DNA from: Oscillospiraceae bacterium | GTDB taxonomy: Bacteria; Bacillota; Clostridia; Oscillospirales; Oscillospiraceae | Reading direction: 5' to 3' | Assembly: GCA_009786775.1 (NCBI GenBank) | Contig: WQRL01000103.1 | Coordinates: 1-6,606, forward strand | DNA length: 6,606 nucleotides | Part shown: positions 1 through 6,606 of the stretch, piece by piece | Layout: every line of letters starts with the position of its first letter | Numbering within the stretch: position 1 is the stretch's first letter | Made by a program: the position numbers and the translations under genes | Notes under the pieces: model-generated | Database searches by the model: none | What the model saw: only the letters and a program-made list of their open reading frames with translations | What the model was told of the DNA's origin: nothing

Positions 1-462
1 GTTATCTTCTGGGTTGGCTTCGTCCTTTACTTCGCTGCATTAGTCCTTATAATAATGAAGAAAAGAAGCTCCATATTCGTACCGGAGCCTCTCACTCTAA
101 CTACTGCCATATTCACAGCCCCCATGAGCCTGCTCATTGTCGGATATTTTTCCTCGTTTCAGGAGCGCAGTGAAGTTCTCGTATATATAATGCTCGCCAT
201 AGCCATTTTGAGCTATATTTACGTTACAGTAAAAATGCTGACGACTTTTCTAAAGGTGCGTTTCTACCCCACCTATTCGGCCTATACCTTCCCATATGTG
301 ATCAGTGCTCTGGCATTTAGGCTTGCAAACGGCTTTCTCATTGAGCGCGGCATCACCCTATTCGCCCCCGTTGCGCAAATAACCCAGTGGATTGCGGTTG
401 CAGTTGTCGCGTATGTGTTTATTAACTATATTAGATATTTCAAGTTTGTGTTAAAGTACTAA
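1..462 (+). CDS. TDT (TehA/SLAC1-like) family transporter, 3' part
   Basis: The reading frame is open from the first base to a TAA at 460-462, giving 153 residues, so this is the C-terminal part of a longer gene (family members are usually 300-350 residues). It is almost entirely hydrophobic, with about five membrane spans at roughly residues 1-18, 32-48, 58-80, 92-113 and 120-145. Segments such as PEPLTLTTAIFTAPMSLL and FYPTYSAYTFPYVISALA resemble the proline-containing helices of the tellurite-resistance/dicarboxylate (TDT) family, whose members move anions or small acids across the cytoplasmic membrane. The substrate cannot be told from this fragment. An ATG at 55 is internal, because the membrane helix before it is in frame and continuous with the family fold. 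A strong hairpin terminator follows 14 bp after the stop. Family assignment is from remembered motifs and is moderately sure. Confidence 0.72.
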   Translation, partial: VIFWVGFVLYFAALVLIIMKKRSSIFVPEPLTLTTAIFTAPMSLLIVGYFSSFQERSEVLVYIMLAIAILSYIYVTVKMLTTFLKVRFYPTYSAYTFPYVISALAFRLANGFLIERGITLFAPVAQITQWIAVAVVAYVFINYIRYFKFVLKY

Positions 463-476
463 GATTTATCAAAACC

Positions 477-522
477 AAAGGGACAGGCCAATGCTATAGC
501 GGCATTAACGGCCTGTCCCTTT
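477..522. terminator. Rho-independent terminator, probably bidirectional
   Basis: A perfect 13-bp inverted repeat (477-489 AAAGGGACAGGCC with 510-522) encloses a 20-nt loop that can itself pair (AATGC 490-494 with GCATT 502-506). On the plus strand the stem runs into TTTATATTT, ending the transporter transcript. On the minus strand it is followed by TTTGGTTTT, so it can also stop copA, whose stop codon lies 71 bp away. Its place between converging genes fits a shared terminator. Confidence 0.88.
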
Positions 523-525
523 ATA

Positions 526-575
526 TTTGCAAAACTGCATTTTTGCAAAACTATACAGCTCCCGCCGCACGGCGG
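526..575. repeat. Short direct repeat and GC-rich hairpin between converging genes
   Basis: TTTGCAAAACT occurs twice (526-536 and 542-552, 16-bp period), and the second copy contains the palindrome TTTTGCAAAA. Next to it is a small GC hairpin, CCGCC (562-566) with GGCGG (571-575). The hairpin has no T-run after it on either strand, so it is not a clear terminator, although it lies just past the copA stop and could stabilise that 3' end. No function can be assigned. Confidence 0.4.
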
Positions 576-592
576 CGGAAAAACAAAGCCCC

Positions 593-2836
<2,244 letters not shown>

Positions 2837-2876
2837 AATATCCCCCAACAACACCGCCTCTTAGGGCTGATTTTTC

Positions 2877-2906
2877 TTGACATGGCTAGGCCTTCTATGT
2901 TACTAA
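2877..2906 (+). promoter_or_regulatory. Predicted promoter of the HxlR regulator
   Basis: A perfect TTGACA (2877-2882) is followed after 18 bp by TACTAA (2901-2906), a fair -10. Transcription would start near 2913, giving a leader of about 77 nt. The -10 bases 2905-2906 are also part of the copA -10 on the other strand, so the two polymerases could not load together. The weak -10 makes this a moderate call. Confidence 0.4.
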
Positions 2907-2932
2907 TATATCACTTGTTGTCATAAATGCAA
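2905..2932 (-). promoter_or_regulatory. Predicted copA promoter
   Basis: On the minus strand, TTGCAT (2927-2932) and TATATT (2905-2910) are 16 bp apart, and TGA directly before the -10 gives an extended -10 motif. Transcription would begin near 2898, leaving a leader of about 60 nt before the ATG at 2836. The -10 hexamer is close to consensus and the -35 is weak, as is common for regulated promoters. It overlaps the predicted promoter of the divergent regulator. Confidence 0.5.
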
Positions 2933-2934
2933 GT
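2913..2934. promoter_or_regulatory. Candidate operator, ACTTG-N12-CAAGT
   Basis: A 5-bp inverted repeat (ACTTG 2913-2917, CAAGT 2930-2934) fills the spacer and -35 of the predicted copA promoter and lies at the predicted transcript start of the regulator gene. A dimeric winged-helix protein bound here could block copA and its own gene. The arms are short and could be chance. Two other small inverted repeats lie nearby: GCAC-N6-GTGC (2937-2950) and GTATC-N6-GATAC (2955-2970). Confidence 0.3.
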
Positions 2935-2989
2935 ACGCACTTTTTTGTGCCATAGTATCTAAAAGGATACCGCTACTAAGGAGAAACCC

Positions 2990-3337
2990 ATGAACAACAT
3001 TGAATACAATTGCCCCGTAGGTGCCACACTGGAGCTAATCGGCGGAAAATACAAATCTCTAATACTCTGGCATCTCATAGACAAGACCCTCCGGTTCGGT
3101 GAGCTCCGCAAGCTGATTCCCCAGGCCACGCCGAAAATGCTCACGCAGCAGTTGCGTGAGCTTGAGGATGCTAATCTAATTATCCGCACCGTCTATCCTG
3201 TCGTGCCGCCGAAAGTCGAGTACCAGCTATCTCAGCTCGGCACAAGCATCCGCCCGATTCTGGAGAGCATGTATGAGTGGGGCGCGGACTACCTTACCAA
3301 AAGCGGCAAAGATATCAACTGTTCAATGTGCCTTTAG
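2990..3337 (+). CDS. HxlR-family winged-helix transcriptional regulator with C-terminal CxxC
   Basis: This 115-residue cytoplasmic DNA-binding protein has the whole HxlR pattern: CPVGATLELIGGKYKSLIL at 8-26, RFGELRKLIP at 35-44, a recognition-helix region near 47-59 (TPKMLTQQLRELE), the wing with VPPKVEY at 72-78, and the Ser-Gln-Leu-Gly to Glu-Trp-Gly helix to residue 98. Members act as dimers, and several sense electrophiles or oxidants through the conserved N-terminal cysteine, here Cys8. Unusually, the chain ends in Cys111-Ser-Met-Cys114-Leu, a pair of thiols with a methionine between, which could bind a metal or form a disulfide (inference). The start has AAGGAGA five bases upstream. It is divergent from copA across 153 bp, so copA is the likely target; copper control by an HxlR protein is not usual (CsoR, CopY and CueR are the known types). 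The palindromic element begins about 10 bp after its stop. Confidence 0.88.
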   Translation: MNNIEYNCPVGATLELIGGKYKSLILWHLIDKTLRFGELRKLIPQATPKMLTQQLRELEDANLIIRTVYPVVPPKVEYQLSQLGTSIRPILESMYEWGADYLTKSGKDINCSMCL

Positions 3338-3339
3338 CG

Positions 3340-3551
3340 TACACCGCATTACATTTCCCCGCAATGTATAAAGCCATCCGTCGGACACGGGCAAATGCTC
3401 CGTGAAAAAGCTAAGTGTCCTCCGTCAGTCACGTCTACCCTAGAGGAAACTTGGAATCTAGTCAAAATTTGTGTTCCGGGACTGCGGACACTTAACTTTC
3501 TCCCGAAGCACCCGCCCGTGTCCGGCTGGTCTGGGAAATGTAACTACACCG
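3340..3551. mobile_element. MITE-like palindromic element (3347-3544) with 7-bp flanking repeats
   Basis: TACACCG occurs at 3340-3346 and again at 3545-3551, like a target-site duplication. Just inside are perfect 11-bp inverted ends, TTACATTTCCC (3349-3359) and its complement (3533-3543). Further in, 3382-3420 pairs with 3486-3524 without gaps: 32 of 39 positions are complementary, including perfect outer 11-bp and inner 9-bp blocks. CAGTC (3426-3430) then pairs with 3480-3484, and CTAGA/TCTAG (3440-3444, 3457-3461) forms the tip. There is no transposase, so it would be non-autonomous. The bases between the direct repeats and the ends (2 left, 1 right) make the exact boundaries uncertain. 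Short open frames crossing it have no ribosome site and look accidental. It could instead be a structured RNA gene; no known family is recognised. Confidence 0.62.
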
Positions 3552-3554
3552 AAG

Positions 3555-3565
3555 TGCACAGTGCA
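3555..3565. promoter_or_regulatory. Palindrome TGCAC-A-GTGCA upstream of a promoter
   Basis: An 11-bp palindrome ends 8 bp before the predicted -35 of the small membrane protein gene, a position suited to an activator or repressor site. Its size also fits chance, so this is tentative. Confidence 0.22.
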
Positions 3566-3572
3566 TCCGTCC

Positions 3573-3631
3573 TTGATATTTCAGCCTTTTTCATGTAAAC
3601 TGTTGCTTGCATGCTGCGGCACATCTAAAAT
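3573..3631 (+). promoter_or_regulatory. Predicted promoter(s) of the small membrane protein gene
   Basis: The better candidate is TTGATA (3573-3578), 17 bp, then TAAACT (3596-3601), which would start transcription near 3608. A second candidate just downstream is TTGCTT (3603-3608), 17 bp, then TAAAAT (3626-3631), with a stronger -10 and weaker -35. Either leaves a leader of roughly 30-60 nt. Both lie outside the palindromic element, so the gene has its own promoter. Confidence 0.4.
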
Positions 3632-3668
3632 TAATGCTTCATATATGCAAAATCGGGGAGGTTTTAAC

Positions 3669-4136
3669 TTGAAAAAATTCATTTTAGTTCTGATAGGGCT
3701 GGTTCCGCTGATGGCGCTTGGGTATCTTCTGCATTATTTAATCCTAACAGTATTTTCACACACCCTGCCGCCCTTCTTGTTCATTTCCGTTGCCACTCTC
3801 GTAATCTGGCTGGCCTTCGGCATGATTTCCAAGCTGCTTGTAAGCTCTAAGTGGCTCGCTCTGATTTTGCTCAACGCCCCTGCGTTTGTTATTTTACTTC
3901 TGGTAATAATACAAGATGTCATCCTTCAGGGGTTTTGGCTAAACATCATAGGCCTCTCAACACAGATATTCTACTTGCCTCTCATAAGGTTAAGCACAGT
4001 CCTGGGTGGCTTTCTGCCGTTTCAAATGATTACGATGACTCTCATTTTCACCATATCTTTTATACTGCTTATTCTAGCATCATGGATTGGCCGGAACGCA
4101 GGAGAGAGAGTCGGTACTAAAACCAAGGAAATCTAG
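3669..4136 (+). CDS. Small integral membrane protein of unknown function
   Basis: This 155-residue protein is not recognised. It starts at TTG 3669-3671, chosen because GGGGAGG (3655-3661) lies seven bases upstream and because the protein then begins with a natural membrane-protein start, MKKFILVLIGLVPLMALGY. The frame is open further upstream to 3471, but that part crosses the palindromic element and has no ribosome site. Four or five membrane spans are visible near residues 4-27, 35-56, 61-82, 90-106 (weak) and 118-142. A short basic tail, RNAGERVGTKTKE, ends the chain. No cysteine, histidine cluster, metal motif or enzyme motif is seen, so it is more likely a scaffold, immunity-type or orphan membrane protein than an enzyme (weak inference). 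Its last 20 bp overlap, tail to tail, with the carboxypeptidase gene. Confidence 0.72.
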   Translation: MKKFILVLIGLVPLMALGYLLHYLILTVFSHTLPPFLFISVATLVIWLAFGMISKLLVSSKWLALILLNAPAFVILLLVIIQDVILQGFWLNIIGLSTQIFYLPLIRLSTVLGGFLPFQMITMTLIFTISFILLILASWIGRNAGERVGTKTKEI

Positions 4137-5076
4137 ACTGCCGTGAGGCCCTTAGAAGCTCCTGCCGCACTTGCCCCAGCACCTCGGGTGCTAAATATCT
4201 GCCGTAAAATTCTTCAAAAAGCAAGATTCCTTCATAATGCATAGCCGTGGCCACTTCTACACCCACGAAGCGCCAGTGCCATGGCTCGAAAATATATCCA
4301 TGAATATGCCTGTACTGCTCGGGATACCTTAGAATGAATCCGAAAGTATGGGCGTTTTCTGTAAGCCAGGCAAATTCCCTTGTATACTGAAATCTCGCCT
4401 GGGTCATAAACTGAAAACCCGATCTGTGCAGTATATCAAGGGCAAGCCCCATCTGGTGTTCTGAATGCCCTGGCCTGGCAAACTGCCTATCCGCCGAAGC
4501 CAGGCCATGCCTGGCGACGCCCCTGCTGTGGGTTCCTGCTTGAGTCTGGTATGAGCGGAATGTGGAAATAACTTGCAATCTAAGCCCTGCATCGGCCACC
4601 GCTGTTCTCATTTTAGAAAAATGCTCCGCAGCCTCTTCCCTGAGCCTGTGTCCCCCGCCGATATTTACAAAATCACTAGGCATCCAGCCTGAGGGCAACG
4701 CGAAGTTCTTGTTTACCAGTGCGCTGACCTCATAGGGGTCGCGCACCGATTCAATATTAACATAAAAGCCAATGTCAGCATTTACATTTACAAGGGCGAT
4801 GACTTTACCAAAGGGCATATCGGGATTTAGCACCTGAAACGCCTTGTATCTCTGCGAATTTGCTGCTAGAAAATGCGGGTATCTTTCCGACTCTGCCCGC
4901 TCACGCATCATGGCATGATATTCTTCAAAGGTCAGCTCTGTTTCAAGCAGAAACTCCGACAGTGTTAGCGGTCCCGTCTCTACAGGCTGCATCGACGCTG
5001 GGAGCACTGCCCCGGGTATGCCGAAAATGCAAGATATGACAGCAATATACACCACTACCCTTTTGAGTATCGTCAT
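4117..5076 (-). CDS. M15-family (VanY-type) D-alanyl-D-alanine carboxypeptidase, exported
   Basis: This 319-residue zinc peptidase probably trims the last D-Ala (or another terminal residue) from peptidoglycan stem peptides outside the cell membrane. Residues 1-6 are basic, followed by a hydrophobic stretch (7-25) that serves as signal or anchor; VISC16 could be a weak lipobox, while cleavage after LPA or SM near 27-29 would fit signal peptidase I. Residues 77-140 match the lead-in found in Firmicutes M15 proteins (NPDMPFG, LVNKNFALPSG, PSDFVNIG). The catalytic domain has STFRSYQTQ (171-179), the SxHxxGxAxD zinc motif with His207 and Asp214, and EPWH with Glu264 as base and His267 as third ligand. 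All key residues are present. The ATG has GGAGAG six bases upstream. It sits 38 bp downstream of rsgA, probably in the same transcript. No vanR/S or vanHAX genes are here, so a cell-wall housekeeping role is likelier than glycopeptide resistance. An L,D-carboxypeptidase (LdcB-like) activity cannot be excluded. Confidence 0.9.
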   Translation of the reverse strand: MTILKRVVVYIAVISCIFGIPGAVLPASMQPVETGPLTLSEFLLETELTFEEYHAMMRERAESERYPHFLAANSQRYKAFQVLNPDMPFGKVIALVNVNADIGFYVNIESVRDPYEVSALVNKNFALPSGWMPSDFVNIGGGHRLREEAAEHFSKMRTAVADAGLRLQVISTFRSYQTQAGTHSRGVARHGLASADRQFARPGHSEHQMGLALDILHRSGFQFMTQARFQYTREFAWLTENAHTFGFILRYPEQYRHIHGYIFEPWHWRFVGVEVATAMHYEGILLFEEFYGRYLAPEVLGQVRQELLRASRQSRFPWF

Positions 5077-5114
5077 CAGTTTCTCTCCAAATCTGTTTTA
5101 CTTCTCTTTTTGTG

Positions 5115-6170
5115 TTACTTCATGCCGCTGCTTTTGTTTTGTGCTCGGTGGTATTTTGAGATGCTCTTAAACCGCTCCTGCTTTAAGCGCATGTAATCGG
5201 CCTTCTTCTTAGCGAAATCAGATTCTCTTTTCAAGGCATGATACCTTTCAAAGCGGGCCTTTGTCAGCCGCCCATCTTCAAGGGCCTCATTGATGGCGCA
5301 GCCTGGTTCGGACTCGTGGCGGCAATCTGAGAACCGGCAACTGCTCATAAGCTCCTCGACATCGGTAAATGTCTCGCTCAGCCCCTCATCCGCATCCCAC
5401 ATGCCGATACTTCTCATCCCGGGTGTGTCAATTACCATAGCCCCTGACGGCAGCATAGACATCTGCCTATGTGTCGTGGTGTGCCGCCCCCGGGCATCGT
5501 CCTCACGGATTTCACTCACTTCCATAACATCGGCCCCCATCAGGGCATTCGTCAGGGTTGACTTCCCCACTCCCGACATCCCCAAAAACACCACAGTCTT
5601 GCCCGTTGCGGTATATTTGATTAGCCTCTCAAGCCCTGTGCCGTCGCGTGAACTAACAGGAATAACCTCCGCATCCCCTGCGATTGCTTGCACGAGCTGG
5701 ACGGACATCTCCGCATCCGGTGCCAAGTCGGCCTTAGTCAAAATCACAACCGGCACCGCCCCACTGCTTCTCGTCAAAATGAGGTAGCGCTCAATCCTGT
5801 TTAAGTTAAAATCCTGATTAAGTGAGCTCATAATGAACACATAATCAAAATTTGCAGCCACCGCCTGCTCCCTGCCTCCCGACGGATCGGGGTCTAGGCG
5901 GGCAAACGAACTTCTGCGCGGCAGGGTCTTGACAATGAGGCAGTCCCCGCTTTCTTCTTCGGTGGTAAGCACAAAGTCCCCGACTGTCGGGAAAATAGCA
6001 AGTTCATTGCCATAGTATGCACCGGCCTTGAGCCTGCCAAAATGCACCCCGCGGTTTGATGCCAGTTCAAAGCGCCCCTTGTGTACCGCAGTCACACGCG
6101 CCGGAGCAAGACCCTCCGGCGGCTTTCCATGTTCTGATTCAGTATAACCATATTTTTGTAAATTATCCAA
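5115..6170 (-). CDS. rsgA: Ribosome small-subunit-dependent GTPase A (RsgA)
   Basis: This 351-residue cytoplasmic GTPase helps mature the 30S subunit, and GTP hydrolysis releases it from the ribosome. It shows the circularly permuted order of the family: an N-terminal OB-like domain (about 22-90), then G4 TKAD (145-148), G5 SS (173-174), G1 GMSGVGKST (197-205), G2 threonines in GRHTTTHR (228-235) and G3 DTPG (248-251). The zinc site CX4CXHX5C uses Cys278, Cys283, His285 and Cys291. A basic helical tail (303-346) probably touches rRNA. The start is TTG at 6168-6170 with AAGGAG six bases upstream; no ATG fits. It is longer than the usual 290-300-residue Bacillus protein YloQ, because of extra residues at both ends. 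The common prpC-prkC-rsgA neighbourhood is absent, so this may be a second, divergent copy (inference). The carboxypeptidase gene follows after 38 bp. Confidence 0.95.
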   Translation of the reverse strand: MDNLQKYGYTESEHGKPPEGLAPARVTAVHKGRFELASNRGVHFGRLKAGAYYGNELAIFPTVGDFVLTTEEESGDCLIVKTLPRRSSFARLDPDPSGGREQAVAANFDYVFIMSSLNQDFNLNRIERYLILTRSSGAVPVVILTKADLAPDAEMSVQLVQAIAGDAEVIPVSSRDGTGLERLIKYTATGKTVVFLGMSGVGKSTLTNALMGADVMEVSEIREDDARGRHTTTHRQMSMLPSGAMVIDTPGMRSIGMWDADEGLSETFTDVEELMSSCRFSDCRHESEPGCAINEALEDGRLTKARFERYHALKRESDFAKKKADYMRLKQERFKSISKYHRAQNKSSGMK

Positions 6171-6190
6171 TATTTTCTCCTTAAAAAATA

Positions 6191-6216
6191 AACAAAAAAC
6201 ACGACCTAAGCCGTGT
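6191..6216 (-). terminator. Terminator-like hairpin in the rsgA leader
   Basis: On the minus strand ACACGGC pairs with GTCGTGT (6199-6216) around a TTAG loop, with one G-U pair, followed directly by TTTTTTGTTTATTTTTT (6182-6198). This has the form of an intrinsic terminator, but it ends just before the rsgA ribosome site (AAGGAG, 6177-6182 region). It either ends a transcript coming from beyond the window or attenuates rsgA. A small hairpin, CTGC-N6-GCAG (6218-6231), lies one base upstream of it. Confidence 0.6.
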
Positions 6217-6231
6217 CCTGCAAAAAAGCAG

Positions 6232-6606
6232 TATTAACGAAAGGTTTCTCGGCGGCGCAATGCAAGGTCATATCGGTTAAATACCTTCAAAATCCACATG
6301 CGCCCATTATTTGGTTTACGTTTTAATCACCATTTTTATAGACATAATCACACAACCCCTTTCGGTAATAAAGTTTTCCCGGCAGCCGAAATTAAACCGC
6401 CCAGACTTAGCTTCTCTACACTAGCTAATATTCTTTGGAGCACTATGAAGTATAGATGGGGCACCTCTAAAAACCCATGCAAAATGCCCGCTTTTTGCCA
6501 CATAGCAATGTCCGAGACTAATTTCTTGTAAATTTTGGATTTATTGGCTGCATTATGCCAATTTGGCGACTTTTACTGCGATACTAGGCAGGATTTTTGT
6601 CCTTTT
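6232..6606. other. 375 bp without a convincing gene
   Basis: No RNA gene or well-supported coding region was found. A plus-strand frame at 6298-6531 (77 codons) and a minus-strand frame at 6348-6503 (51 codons, hydrophobic) overlap each other, and neither has a ribosome site. Seventeen minus-strand codons run in from the window edge to a TAA at 6553-6555 and could be the tail of an upstream gene. Inverted repeats seen are AAGGT/ACCTT (6264-6287), TTAGCT/AGCTAA (6407-6428), ATTGGC-N8-GCCAAT (6543-6562) and GCCAA/TTGGC (6557-6567). These could belong to the rsgA leader or to an intergenic repeat. Confidence 0.5.

Noticed and set aside
2837..2854. Upstream GTG start for copA at 2852-2854
   Set aside because: The purine tract (AGAGGCG) touches the GTG with no spacer, and the family normally begins shortly before the heavy-metal domain, as with the ATG at 2836.
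2937..2950. GCAC-N6-GTGC as a terminator for a short transcript
   Set aside because: The T-run is inside the loop rather than after the stem, and the arms are only 4 bp.
3347..3544. Retron msr-msd RNA
   Set aside because: Long inverted repeats recall retron RNAs, but no reverse transcriptase gene is in the window, and the flanking direct repeats fit insertion better.
3395..3668. Open frames across the palindromic element, including an N-terminal extension of the membrane protein from 3471
   Set aside because: There is no ribosome site, and the frames come from both arms of an inverted repeat. The TTG at 3669 has a strong site and gives a normal membrane-protein N-terminus.
6300..6500. Lysine riboswitch or T-box upstream of rsgA
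   Set aside because: AGAGGTGC on the minus strand recalls the start of a lysine riboswitch, but the other conserved blocks do not follow; no T-box antiterminator sequence was found, and regulation of rsgA by an amino acid would be odd.
6298..6531. 77-codon plus-strand open frame
   Set aside because: There is no Shine-Dalgarno, it opposes another open frame, and the composition does not look like that of a protein; no family is recognised.

Overview
The window looks like chromosomal DNA of a low-to-moderate GC Gram-positive anaerobe, most likely a clostridial member of the Bacillota. This is an inference from gene content and signals. Evidence: purine-rich Shine-Dalgarno sites at short spacing, TTG starts behind good ribosome sites (the small membrane protein and rsgA), a Firmicutes-style M15 carboxypeptidase, a one-domain CopA and an HxlR regulator. 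No phage, plasmid or CRISPR genes were seen.

Layout, left to right. (1) 1-462, plus strand: 3' part of a TDT/TehA-SLAC1 family membrane transporter, whose start lies before the window. A strong two-way hairpin terminator (477-522) separates it from the next gene. (2) 593-2836, minus strand: a complete copper(I)-exporting P1B-type ATPase (copA). (3) 2837-2989: a compact divergent promoter region with overlapping promoters and a candidate operator. (4) 2990-3337, plus strand: an HxlR-family winged-helix regulator with an unusual C-terminal Cys-Ser-Met-Cys tail. (5) 3347-3544: a non-coding palindromic element of about 198 bp with matching ends, a 39-bp internal inverted repeat and flanking 7-bp direct repeats. 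It looks like a MITE. (6) 3669-4136, plus strand: a small unrecognised membrane protein. (7) 4117-5076, minus strand: a secreted or membrane-attached M15/VanY-type D-Ala-D-Ala carboxypeptidase whose 3' end overlaps the small membrane protein. (8) 5115-6170, minus strand: rsgA, the ribosome-assembly GTPase, probably cotranscribed with the carboxypeptidase (38-bp gap). (9) 6171-6606: the rsgA leader with a terminator-like hairpin just before its ribosome site, then about 375 bp with no convincing gene.

How the parts may work together. copA and the HxlR gene form a divergent pair, and the sequence allows a single operator to control both; the regulator's cysteines suggest thiol or metal sensing. 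rsgA and the carboxypeptidase share direction and close spacing but have no obvious common pathway.

The least explained items are the palindromic element at 3347-3544, whose stem mismatches would nearly all become G-U wobble pairs in a minus-strand RNA, and the hairpin that any rsgA transcript from an upstream promoter must cross. Neither is proven here to be a new system.
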